A DNA stretch of 64,000 nt from JAENVT01 sp031430695 (lineage in GTDB: Bacteria > Actinomycetota > Acidimicrobiia > Acidimicrobiales > Ilumatobacteraceae), in assembly GCA_031430695.1 (NCBI GenBank), contig JANPBZ010000134.1:1-64000 (forward strand), written 5' to 3'. Shown here piece after piece: positions 1-7,416 of this stretch; positions within the stretch are counted from its first letter, which is position 1; each line of letters opens with the position of its first letter. The notes under the pieces are model-generated. The model ran no database searches. It saw only the letters and a program-made list of their open reading frames with translations, and was not told the origin of the DNA. The position numbers were made by a program, and so were the translations under genes.

Positions 1-118
1 CTGCGACCCACGGTGACACTGTAATTCCGTTATGGCACGGAAGTGGCACGAAGTGGCACGACGACCGATTTCGGGAGGCTCGCTCGGAGGGTGCATCCAC
101 TCTGAGCTGGTCTTTCAA

Positions 119-192
119 TGGAGCGGGTGACGGGAATCGAACCCGCGTTCTCAGCTTGGGAAGCTGATGTTCTGCCTCTGAACTACACCCGC
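119..192 (-). tRNA. tRNA-Gly (anticodon CCC)
   Basis: The minus strand folds as a full cloverleaf. The acceptor stem pairs GCGGGTG with CACCCGC, the T arm carries GGTTCGATTCC, and the anticodon stem is TCAGC/GCTGA around the loop TTCCCAA, which gives anticodon CCC and reads GGG glycine codons. The 3' CCA is encoded (discriminator T then CCA, ending at 119). The gene runs away from dcd, whose start lies 30 bp off on the other strand. Confidence 0.95.
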
Positions 193-209
193 GAAGGTGG
201 CACAGAGGT

Positions 210-215
210 TAGCGT
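210..215 (+). promoter_or_regulatory. -10 box of a leaderless dcd promoter
   Basis: TAGCGT matches the actinobacterial TANNNT -10 pattern and lies exactly 6 nt before the GTG of dcd, so transcription would begin at the start codon. No Shine-Dalgarno sequence is present, which agrees with a leaderless mRNA. Confidence 0.55.
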
Positions 216-221
216 CGGCAC

Positions 222-788
222 GTGATTCTTTCCGACCGGACACTGCGGGAACAGATCGCCGAAGGGCGCATCATCATCGAGCCGTTCGACGACTCGTTCG
301 TGCAGCCATCGTCGATCGACGTGCGCATCAGCAACCTGTTTCGGGTGTTCCGCAACTACACCGCGAGGGTCATCGACGTGAAGCACGACATGGCGACGCT
401 GACCGAGCCGGTCGAGATCGAGCCCGATGGTGTGTTCATGTTGCATCCCGGCGAGTTCGTGCTCGGCAGCACGCTCGAGCGCATCGGCGTCCCCGACGAT
501 CTGGTCGGTCGAATCGAGGGCAAGTCGAGTCTGGGCCGGCTCGGGCTGATCATCCACTCGACTGCGGGGTTCATCGATGCCGGCTTCGATGGCCACATCA
601 CCCTGGAACTCACCAACATCGCCACGCTCCCCATCACCCTGTATCCGGGGATGAAGATCGGCCAGGTCAGCTTCATGCAGATGACGACCCCGGCCGACGA
701 GCCCTATGGCAGCGGGGCCCGGGGCTCGAAGTACCAGGGCCAGCGCGGCCCGACTCCGAGCCGGTACTTCGAGAACTTCGGCCGCTGA
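222..788 (+). CDS. dcd: dCTP deaminase
   Basis: This 188-residue protein deaminates dCTP to dUTP in the cytoplasm as part of pyrimidine deoxynucleotide supply. Actinobacterial homologues are often the bifunctional form that also hydrolyses the product to dUMP. Family signatures are clear: GKSSLGRLGL near residue 101 (trimer and nucleotide-binding region), the active-site stretch AGFIDAGFDGHITLEL near 113-128 with the catalytic glutamate, and a C-terminal G/S/Y-rich tail (YQGQRGPTPSRYF) that closes over bound nucleotide. The length matches the family (about 190). The GTG start is supported by the leaderless -10 box and by MILSDRT, the normal N-terminus. Whether it is mono- or bifunctional cannot be settled by eye. 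Confidence 0.95.
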   Translation: MILSDRTLREQIAEGRIIIEPFDDSFVQPSSIDVRISNLFRVFRNYTARVIDVKHDMATLTEPVEIEPDGVFMLHPGEFVLGSTLERIGVPDDLVGRIEGKSSLGRLGLIIHSTAGFIDAGFDGHITLELTNIATLPITLYPGMKIGQVSFMQMTTPADEPYGSGARGSKYQGQRGPTPSRYFENFGR

Positions 789-796
789 CCCACCAG

Positions 797-894
797 CCTC
801 GTTGGGCGCGAATGTGGCTCTACCAGGGATGATACCGCGCCCACCGGGCCTCGTTGGGCGCGGAATAGGACGGCGCAGTTCCGGAAACGCGCCC
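797..894. repeat. Two tandem GGGCGCG/CGCGCCC hairpins between convergent genes
   Basis: A segment beginning CCTCGTTGGGCGCG occurs at 797-810 and again at 849-862. Each copy opens a hairpin with 7-bp arms: 804-810 with 836-842, and 856-862 with 888-894. The pair sits just after the dcd stop and before the end of the opposing pseudogene, so a terminator role for dcd is plausible, although no T-tract follows. The arm sequence recurs in another intergenic hairpin near 30.7 kb. Confidence 0.5.
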
Positions 895-939
895 ACGGGG
901 TCTGGCAGCGCGGGCGGGCGGGCGGCGGGCGGGCGCGAG

Positions 940-1444
940 CTAGACGAACCAGCCGGTGAGGTCGACGACGTGGAACGCAGGGGACGTGGCGAAGGCGCAG
1001 ATGTCGGCGCCGCTGACGGTTCGGGTTGGAGTGATTGCCTGGTTGGCCACCACATCGGCGGCGACGAAGTTGAGCGCCGACGACTGGTACGGAGTGACGT
1101 AGGCGGGCTCGAGGCACGGCCCGATCTGGCCCCAACCAGAGAGCCTCGCGGGGCGACCGCGATCATCGACACCATCAACGCCTTCACGGACGGTGGGACG
1201 GCGGTTGTGGCCACGGGGCGTTTGACGGCCGGATACCGAGCGGCCCGACATCCATCGCCACCCGACCGAACACCGACCCGACGAGGTCGGCCAGTTGGTT
1301 GCTGATGAGACGATTGATACTGGCAGTGTCCGTGCCGGCCGCGCATTCGGTGCTGGTCTCGGCGTGGGCAACGAGCGGTGACGTGACGACGAGCCCGGCA
1401 GCCACGACCGCCGTGGTCAGCAAGCATGCCGCGCGTCCACCCAT
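940..1444 (-). pseudogene. Frameshifted secreted protein (remnant)
   Basis: Three overlapping minus-strand frames together give one sensible exported protein. Frame one starts at ATG 1444 with a signal peptide (MGGRAACLLTTAVVAAGLVV, cleavage after AHA) and runs to PLGIRPSN. A second frame continues with TTAVPPSVKALMVSMIAVAP. A third supplies the C-terminus, ending in GADICAFATSPAFHVVDLTGWF and TAG at 940. The tail, with ALNFVAADVVANQAI and VVDLTGWF, resembles a C-terminal repeat that I recall from secreted actinobacterial proteins, usually ending in D-x-G-W/Y-F. At least two frameshifts are needed to join the pieces, so it is called a pseudogene; assembly errors are the alternative. Function unknown. 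Confidence 0.5.
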
Positions 1445-1516
1445 CGACCAAGGACAAGTGAACTTCGCTGCTCTGATACGTCGGTCGAAGATCGTGGCCA
1501 CATAGGGTTCGCACCC

Positions 1517-2539
1517 ATGACCGATCCGGTTCAACTCGCCCTCGTCGGTCTCGGCCGGATGGGCTCCGTGCACGCACGCGCCCTCGCCACGCTGGAAGAC
1601 ATCGATGTGGTAGCGGTGGCCGACCCCAGTGCCGATGCTCGCGCTGCCGCATCGTTGTTGTTCCCGACTGCCCGCCTACTGGCCGAGCCCGCCGATGCGT
1701 TCGAGCTCGTCGATGTCGAGGCGTGCCTGCTGGCCACACCAACGCCACTGCATCCCGGTCAGGTGAGCGCCGCACTCGCCGCCGGTCTGCACGTGCTGTG
1801 CGAGAAGCCGCTGTCACTCGACCCAGCAGAGTCGCTCGAGCTCGAGCTGGCGGCCACCCGTGCTGACCGCGTGCTGCAGCTCGGCTTCTGGCGTCGCTAC
1901 GCACCGCCGTGGCGAGCTGCCAAAGATGCGCTCGAGCAGGGCCGGATCGGAGACGCGCTCTATCTGCGGCTCTCGCAATGGGATGCTGATCCGCCGCCGG
2001 CATCGTTCTGCGACCCAGCGATCAGCGGCGGCCTGGCCATCGATTGCGGTGTGCACGAGTACGACCTGGCGGAATGGTTCACCGGTCGGCGCGTGGTGCG
2101 GGTACGCGCCTATGCGGCGCCCATCGTCGACGAGTCGTTGGGTGCAGTTGGCGACGTCGACAATCTCGTCGCTGTGCTCGAACTCGACGGCGGTGCAGTC
2201 GCCACCGTCGACCTGTCGCGCAATTGTCGTTATGGCGACGACGTGCGCACTGAGATCCTCGGTTCGAGGGGAGCGTTGCTGATCGATCTGCTCCCAGCCG
2301 GTCGAGTTCGCCTGGGCACCGCCGATGGAATGATCGACCTCGACGATGTCAGCGTCGAGGACGTCACCGGGGCAGGGGTTGCCAACCAAGCTGTCGCGTT
2401 CGCCGCGGCAATTCGCGGCACCGGCCCTGCCGGGCCGGGTGCGATTGCCAGCGCTCGAGCCACCCTGATCGGTCACGCCGTGCAGAGGTCGATGCGCACT
2501 GGCGAGACCATCGACATCGAAGCGGTCGGAGCCCCGTAG
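1517..2539 (+). CDS. Gfo/Idh/MocA-family NAD(P)-dependent oxidoreductase
   Basis: A 340-residue cytoplasmic dehydrogenase of the inositol/glucose-fructose oxidoreductase superfamily. The N-terminal Rossmann fold begins with LVGLGRMGSVHARAL (GxGxxG-type dinucleotide loop). The EKP motif (HVLCEKPLSL, near residue 98) carries the family lysine, and the C-terminal fold contains DCGVHEYDLAEW with the conserved D-x3-H active-site pair. Length is standard. The substrate is probably a polyol or sugar such as an inositol, but no neighbour confirms it. ATG 1517 is preceded by TAGGGT at 1503-1508, 8 nt upstream, which suggests a leaderless transcript. Its stop codon directly abuts the stop of the opposing gene. 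Confidence 0.88.
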   Translation: MTDPVQLALVGLGRMGSVHARALATLEDIDVVAVADPSADARAAASLLFPTARLLAEPADAFELVDVEACLLATPTPLHPGQVSAALAAGLHVLCEKPLSLDPAESLELELAATRADRVLQLGFWRRYAPPWRAAKDALEQGRIGDALYLRLSQWDADPPPASFCDPAISGGLAIDCGVHEYDLAEWFTGRRVVRVRAYAAPIVDESLGAVGDVDNLVAVLELDGGAVATVDLSRNCRYGDDVRTEILGSRGALLIDLLPAGRVRLGTADGMIDLDDVSVEDVTGAGVANQAVAFAAAIRGTGPAGPGAIASARATLIGHAVQRSMRTGETIDIEAVGAP

Positions 2540-4798
2540 CTAGCCGAGCGTGCTGAGCGGGGTGCTCTGGTTGGCGAGATTGCGTTCGCCGGCTTCGATG
2601 GCGTCGAGCAGGTGGATGGCGATATCGGCGACCTTCACCTCGGTCTCCTCGACACCCGCAGCCTTCACCCCGTCATCGAGCATGATGTAGCAGAACGGGC
2701 AGGCGGTGGCGACGCGCGACGCTCCCGTCGAGATCGCCTCGCGAGCACGCTCGTCGTTGACCTTGGTGCCGATCGACTCCTCCATCCACATCCGTGCGCC
2801 GCCGGCGCCGCAGCACATGCCGGTGGTTCCGTTGCGCGGCATCTCGACGACCTCGATGCCTTTGATCGAACCGACGACCTTACGCGGTGCCAGGTAGACG
2901 TCGTTGTGGCGACCGAGATAGCACGAGTCGTGATAGGTGATCCGCTCCTCCAGCGTGGCCTGCGACACGTCGAGCTTGCCGGACTCGATCAGCGACTCGA
3001 GCAGCTGGGTGTGGTGGATCACCTCGTAGTGACCACCCAGCTGTGGATACTCGTTCTTCAACGTGTTGAAGCAATGCGGGCATTGGGCGATGATCTTGCG
3101 CACACCCATGCCGTTGAGCATCTCGACGTTGGGCATGGCCAGCATCTGGAACAGGTACTCGTTGCCGCTGCGGCGAGCCGAGTCGCCGGTGCACATCTCA
3201 CTGGGCCCGAGGATGGCCACGTCGATGCCGGCGCGGCGCAGCAACTTGGCCATCGCCTGGGTGACCTTTTTGTTCTTGTCATCGAACGACCCGGCGCAAC
3301 CGACCCAGTAGAGGTACTCGGCCGTGATCGGCTGACCGGGATCGACGACGGTGACGCCGTGGAGGTTCTTTGCCCAGTCGCCACGCTCACCCTGGTTCAT
3401 GCCCCACGGGTTGCCCTGATTCTCCATGGCTCGGTAGGCGTTGCCGAGTTCGGCAGGGAAGTTGCTCTCCATCAGCGACAGATAGCGACGCATGTCGAGG
3501 ATCTTGTCGAGAATCTCGATGTTGACCGGGCACACCTCGTCGCATGCCCGGCAACTCGTACAACTCCAGATCTCTTCGGCGGTGATCCGCTCGAACAGCG
3601 AATTCGAGGAAATGGTGATCTCGGCATCGGTGCCCAATGGTGGGCTGACATGACCGTGTGCCGCGCTGGCGGCCATGACCTCGCCGGTCTTCAACACGAT
3701 CTCACGCGGATCGAGCGGCTTGCCGGTGGCATGCGCCGGGCACACGCTGGTACAGCGACCGCACATCGTGCAGGCGTCGGTATCGAGCAACTGCTTCCAG
3801 GTGAAGTCCTCGACGACCGATGCACCGAACGTTTCGAGCGACGTCTCGGCGAGATTTGGCATCGCCTTCATCGCACCTTTCGGACGATCGCGGTCGCGCA
3901 GGTACATGTTGAGCGGCGAGGTGAACATGTGCCGCAGCATGGTGATGGGCAGCAGCGCCAGGAACATCACGAACCCCACCACGTGCAGCGACCACATGAT
4001 CTGATGCCAGAGCGTGAGGGTGTCGGGTCCCATTCCGTCGAAGAACTGGCTCAACGGGTAGCCGATGAAGCTCCACTTCTCGTAACTCGGTTGGTCGATC
4101 TCGGCGATGCGAAAAGCCTCGGCGAAGAACCCTGACACGCCGATCAAGAAGAACGTGCCGAGGATTGCCGCGTGCTCGGGCTTGGTCTTGATGCGGATGC
4201 GATAAGGGCGTTGCACGTACCGCCGAAGGATCGCCCAGACGATGCCCCCCATGAACACCAGGCCGGCGAAGTCAGCGAACATCGAGTACGCCAAGTACGT
4301 CCTGCCATGCAGGAACTTGGCGCCCTCCGGCATCTGATGATCGACCTCGAGCACGGTGGTCACGCCGAGCAGGGCGAGGAAGCCAAAGTAGATCATCGAG
4401 TGCATCAAGCCGGCCGCCGAGTCGCGCAACAGCGTGCGCATGTACACGCCCGCACGGAAGTCGGCGAGGCGACGCTTCACGTTCTTGGTCGTGGTCCGTC
4501 GACGATCGGGAGCACCTCGTTCCCAGTTGCGCACTCGATCCGCAAACACGATCGCACCCCAGACCAGCAGCACGGGGATCACCGTGTAGAACGCCACCTG
4601 CAATGCACCGGGAATGCCCTCGAACACCTCGCGCGACGGCGACTTGTCGTTGTGCCATTTGGTGATCTGCGGCAAGATGCCCGACACCAGCGTGAACACC
4701 CCCATGAAACAGCCGATCGCAATGACGAGCTGATGGGGTTTGATCCGCTTGCGGCGAGTGTCTGCGGCGGGCGGTGCAGGGTCAGAGTGTGTACTCAT
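2540..4798 (-). CDS. Membrane heterodisulfide-reductase-like Fe-S oxidoreductase
   Basis: A 752-residue fusion of a membrane cytochrome-like domain with a cytoplasmic Fe-S module. About six hydrophobic segments lie in residues 20-310 (nitrate-reductase-gamma-like). Two [4Fe-4S] motifs follow: CTMCGRCTSVCP near 343 and CTSCRACDEVCP near 415. Two CCG (cysteine-rich) domains occupy the C-terminal half; the second ends in GMCCGAGGARMWMEE near 660. This architecture is that of HdrD/GlpC-like proteins, which in actinobacteria are encoded as a single long protein and are thought to move electrons between a donor and membrane quinones. The exact donor is unknown and no flavoprotein partner adjoins it. 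A TAGGGT box sits 10 nt before the ATG. Confidence 0.85.
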   Translation of the reverse strand: MSTHSDPAPPAADTRRKRIKPHQLVIAIGCFMGVFTLVSGILPQITKWHNDKSPSREVFEGIPGALQVAFYTVIPVLLVWGAIVFADRVRNWERGAPDRRRTTTKNVKRRLADFRAGVYMRTLLRDSAAGLMHSMIYFGFLALLGVTTVLEVDHQMPEGAKFLHGRTYLAYSMFADFAGLVFMGGIVWAILRRYVQRPYRIRIKTKPEHAAILGTFFLIGVSGFFAEAFRIAEIDQPSYEKWSFIGYPLSQFFDGMGPDTLTLWHQIMWSLHVVGFVMFLALLPITMLRHMFTSPLNMYLRDRDRPKGAMKAMPNLAETSLETFGASVVEDFTWKQLLDTDACTMCGRCTSVCPAHATGKPLDPREIVLKTGEVMAASAAHGHVSPPLGTDAEITISSNSLFERITAEEIWSCTSCRACDEVCPVNIEILDKILDMRRYLSLMESNFPAELGNAYRAMENQGNPWGMNQGERGDWAKNLHGVTVVDPGQPITAEYLYWVGCAGSFDDKNKKVTQAMAKLLRRAGIDVAILGPSEMCTGDSARRSGNEYLFQMLAMPNVEMLNGMGVRKIIAQCPHCFNTLKNEYPQLGGHYEVIHHTQLLESLIESGKLDVSQATLEERITYHDSCYLGRHNDVYLAPRKVVGSIKGIEVVEMPRNGTTGMCCGAGGARMWMEESIGTKVNDERAREAISTGASRVATACPFCYIMLDDGVKAAGVEETEVKVADIAIHLLDAIEAGERNLANQSTPLSTLG

Positions 4799-4920
4799 GG
4801 CAGGTCAGACCCTAGTTGGACACTGCCGTCGTTTGGGAATGGTCACCCTCGGGTAGACTCGTTGGCGATAGCGCGGTCGGACCATTCAATCTGCGGGCGG
4901 GATAACCCCAAGGAGGCACG

Positions 4921-5232
4921 ATGAACGACGAACTGCAGCAATACAGCGGTCACCCGGTGATCGATCGGCACGGTACCGAGGTCGGAACCATCACTGACGT
5001 GGTGTACGACGAAATTACAGAAGAGCCCACGTGGGGCGTGGTCTCCGCAGGCGCTCTCCGCGCCAGGCATTACATCCCCCTGTCGCCTCCTGTCTACCTC
5101 GACACCGGCGGCGCCGTCGTCGTGCCGTATGACAAGACCGACGTGATGCGCGCCCCCAAGGTGCATCGCAATCACGTCGTGACGCCGATGCTGCGCCGCG
5201 AGCTGGAGCATCACTACTCACTCGTCGACTGA
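4921..5232 (+). CDS. PRC-barrel domain protein
   Basis: A 103-residue soluble protein. Residues 8-75 read as a PRC-barrel beta-fold (GHPVIDRHGTEVGTITDVVY, then a second strand set ending in YIPLSPPVYLDTGGAVVVPY). PRC barrels occur in photosynthetic reaction-centre H subunits, RimM and many small stress-associated proteins; this stand-alone form has no assigned function. A strong Shine-Dalgarno AAGGAGG lies 6 nt before the ATG, and TAGACT at 4854-4859 could be the -10 box of its promoter. A 19-bp perfect hairpin follows the stop. Confidence 0.75.
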   Translation: MNDELQQYSGHPVIDRHGTEVGTITDVVYDEITEEPTWGVVSAGALRARHYIPLSPPVYLDTGGAVVVPYDKTDVMRAPKVHRNHVVTPMLRRELEHHYSLVD

Positions 5233-5255
5233 CAGTACGGCTGTCAATCCAAGGG

Positions 5256-5304
5256 GAAGTGCGTAGTTTCGATGCACACACCCTTCATCGAAACTACGCA
5301 CTTC
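5256..5304. terminator. 19-bp perfect inverted repeat, bidirectional terminator
   Basis: Arms 5256-5274 and 5286-5304 are perfect 19-bp complements (first arm GAAGTGCGTAGTTTCGATG) separated by an 11-nt loop. It lies between two convergent genes, 23 bp after the PRC-barrel stop and 19 bp from the end of the cyclic-nucleotide-binding gene. There is no T-tract, so any termination would be of the intrinsic type without U-run that is frequent in actinobacteria. Confidence 0.75.
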
Positions 5305-5323
5305 GCCCAAGGGAGTTCTGCGA

Positions 5324-5749
5324 TCAGCCGTAGTACTGGCGGTCGAGGTCGCGGATGCGGCCCGCGAGCGAGGCCAACAACTTGTGGGCCATTGACGGCA
5401 CGTCGTCGAGCACTGCCATGAAGTGGCGCTGGCTGAGCAGCAGCAGCGTGCAATCCGATTCGCAGATCACTGTCGCGGTGCGCGGGCCGTGGTCGAGCAG
5501 CGAGAGTTCGCCGACAACGGTGCCCGGGCCGAGGGATGCGACCTTCTTGCCATTGCGCTTGACCATGACCGAGCCTTCGAGCACGACGAACGCTTCGCGG
5601 CCGGTCTGGCCCTGGTCGACGATCAGAGAGCCGGCAGGCATGATGACTTCGTCACCTGCCTTGGCGATCTTTTCGAGGTCCTTCTGCGAACACGCCGAGA
5701 ACAACGAAACCTTACGAAGATGGTCGAGGTACGCCTTTTTGCTTGCCAT
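5324..5749 (-). CDS. Stand-alone cyclic-nucleotide-binding domain protein
   Basis: A 141-residue protein that is essentially one Crp-type cNMP-binding beta-barrel. The phosphate-binding cassette is visible as VVGELSLLDHGPRTATV near residues 80-97, with the conserved glutamate and arginine. There is no helix-turn-helix or output domain after the barrel, so it is not a typical Crp/Fnr regulator and may act as a regulatory subunit or sensor partner. A leaderless promoter is likely: TATGCT (5758-5763, minus strand) stands 8 nt before the ATG. The ligand (cAMP, cGMP or none) cannot be read from sequence. Confidence 0.8.
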   Translation of the reverse strand: MASKKAYLDHLRKVSLFSACSQKDLEKIAKAGDEVIMPAGSLIVDQGQTGREAFVVLEGSVMVKRNGKKVASLGPGTVVGELSLLDHGPRTATVICESDCTLLLLSQRHFMAVLDDVPSMAHKLLASLAGRIRDLDRQYYG

Positions 5750-5757
5750 ATGCGCAG

Positions 5758-5763
5758 AGCATA
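5758..5763 (-). promoter_or_regulatory. -10 box before the cNMP-binding gene
   Basis: On the minus strand TATGCT precedes the ATG at 5749 by 8 nt, fitting TANNNT with a transcription start at or next to the start codon. Confidence 0.45.
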
Positions 5764-5797
5764 GACATCCAGCGTGCGTGCCTCGTACTGTGCTGCC

Positions 5798-6553
5798 TCA
5801 GCCGCCGGCCTGGGCCGCAACTTTTGCAGCCGCAGCGGCGATCAATGTGGCGTCGCCGAGGTAATCGGCAGCGGTCACGTGCAACCCTGAGTCGAAGTCG
5901 TACTGCCGTGGCGCGCCCGTGGGAATGTTGAGCTCGGCGATGTCGTCGGCCGACACGCCTTCGAGATGCATCACCAGAGCGCGCAGCGAGTTGCCATGGG
6001 CGGTGATCAACACGGTTTGCCCGCCGAGCAGCTGCGGCGCAACGACATCGTGCCAATAGGGCAGCACGCGAGCGACGACATCTTTCAAGCATTCGCTTGC
6101 CGGCAGCACATCGGGTGGCAACAAGCGATAACGGGGATCGTTGAGCGGATGCTCGGGGCTATCGGTGTCGACGGGTGGCGGTGGCACGTCGTAGCTGCGC
6201 CGCCACAACTTGGTCTGTTCGGCACCGTGACGCTCGGTGGTCTCTTTCTTGTCGAGTCCCTGCAGTGCGCCGTAGTGGCGTTCGTTGAGCCGCCAATGGC
6301 GTTGGACGGGAAGCCACACCTGTCCCATCACCTCGAGCGCCAGGTGGCACGTCACCACGGCCCGGGCGAGCACCGAGGTGTGCGCAACATCGAAACGCAG
6401 GCCGGCGTCGGCCATCGTTCGGCCGGCAGCCGAGCCCTCGGCCAACCCCTTCTCGTTCAATGGAACGTCGTGCCATCCGGTGAACAGGTTGAGCTGGTTC
6501 CACGTGCTTTCGCCGTGGCGGAGGATGACGAGTGTGCCGGTCACCAGGCCCAT
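5798..6553 (-). CDS. gpmA: 2,3-bisphosphoglycerate-dependent phosphoglycerate mutase
   Basis: A 251-residue glycolytic enzyme interconverting 3- and 2-phosphoglycerate through a phosphohistidine. The N-terminus carries the phosphoglycerate mutase signature LRHGESTWNQLNLFTGW, whose histidine is phosphorylated. LNERHYGALQGLDK supplies the substrate-binding and acid/base glutamate region, and ITAHGNSLRALVMHLEG contains the second catalytic histidine. Length and spacing match GpmA (about 250). It lies 44 bp upstream of the cNMP-binding gene on the same strand; that gene has its own promoter candidate. Confidence 0.93.
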   Translation of the reverse strand: MGLVTGTLVILRHGESTWNQLNLFTGWHDVPLNEKGLAEGSAAGRTMADAGLRFDVAHTSVLARAVVTCHLALEVMGQVWLPVQRHWRLNERHYGALQGLDKKETTERHGAEQTKLWRRSYDVPPPPVDTDSPEHPLNDPRYRLLPPDVLPASECLKDVVARVLPYWHDVVAPQLLGGQTVLITAHGNSLRALVMHLEGVSADDIAELNIPTGAPRQYDFDSGLHVTAADYLGDATLIAAAAAKVAAQAGG

Positions 6554-6633
6554 CGTAGGTGGGGATAACCCCCGGGTGCAGATGCCAGGCTGCCGGATTC
6601 CGTCTCCGTCGCTCGGGCCTCACAGTGAGAAGC

Positions 6634-7349
6634 ATGATCGAACGACTTGCTTCCGCCTCCGTGCGTCACCGCTATCGCACTATTGCCGTCTGGATCGCCG
6701 CGCTCGTCGGCATCATCATCCTCGGTGGAATGGTCACATCGAGCGCCGACATCAAACGACCGCCTCGACGGCACCGATTCGCAACGCGCCTACGACCTCG
6801 CCGAGGCGCACATGCCGTCGGTCTCGGGTCTCAGAACCGCCGTCGTCTTCAAGACCGACGATCTCGCGTCCACCGCTGCCGTCATCGATGAGATCCGTGC
6901 CTTGCCGCGCATCGACCACGTCGACAGCCCAGTCGGCCGATCCTTGTGTTGTCGCAGTACGTCGAGGAGCGTTATGCAACCGAGCTACTTGCCAGCGACA
7001 GCCAGGGCATCGGCTACCTGTTGAAGGAGCGGGTCGCCGACGTCGGCGACTTCGTCGATGCCTTCCAGCGAGTCGCCGCCGGCGGCACCGTGCTGGACCC
7101 AGAGGTCGTCGCCCAACTGCTTGCCCGTCGGCGACGGGTCCGTTCGACGACCTCACGCCACGCGAACGCGAGGTGTTGGGGCTGATGGCGGAAGGCCGCT
7201 CGAATGTCGGCATCGCCCGCCATATGGTCGTGTCAGACGGAGCCGTCGAGAAGCACATCTCGTCGATCTTTTCCAAACTTGGGCTGGCGACGTCGGATAC
7301 CGAGCACCGTCGGGTGCTCGCCGTGCTGAAGTACCTGCAACACGGCTGA
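6634..7349 (+). pseudogene. Relic: MMPL transporter head joined to NarL-type regulator tail
   Basis: Four short pieces in changing frames show two dead genes fused by deletion. ATG 6634 opens an MMPL/RND-like start (MIERLASASVRHRYRTIAVW, then a membrane segment). A +1 shift near 6760 continues with DRLDGTDSQRAYDLAEAHMP and an extracytoplasmic segment to about 6935. The text then changes to the end of a response-regulator receiver domain (ILVLSQYVEERYATELLASD), and after another shift near 7140 to a LuxR-type DNA-binding domain (LTPREREVLGLMAEGRSN, ending HRRVLAVLKYLQHG) with a stop at 7349. Most of the transporter and the first part of the receiver are missing. MMPL transporters often sit beside such regulators, which explains the fusion. 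It is non-functional as written. Confidence 0.8.
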
Positions 7350-7403
7350 GGCGGGAGCGGTCGCCCGCGGCGCATTCGCGGTTCGATCGTGCCGTTTTTG
7401 CCG

Positions 7404-7409
7404 TACGAT
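7404..7409 (+). promoter_or_regulatory. -10 box of the formate dehydrogenase operon
   Basis: TACGAT fits TANNNT and stands 7 nt before the GTG at 7417. No ribosome-binding site is visible, so a leaderless transcript is likely. Confidence 0.5.
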
Positions 7410-7416
7410 CGCTGTC

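Noticed and set aside
1..118. Short repeats of GGCACGAAGTGGCACG near the window start
   Set aside because: Only two imperfect copies; nothing further supports a feature in this stretch.
183..2003. 606-codon minus-strand frame across dcd and the Gfo/Idh gene
   Set aside because: It lies antisense to two recognisable genes and has Arg-rich random composition; only its middle part contributes a fragment to the secreted pseudogene.
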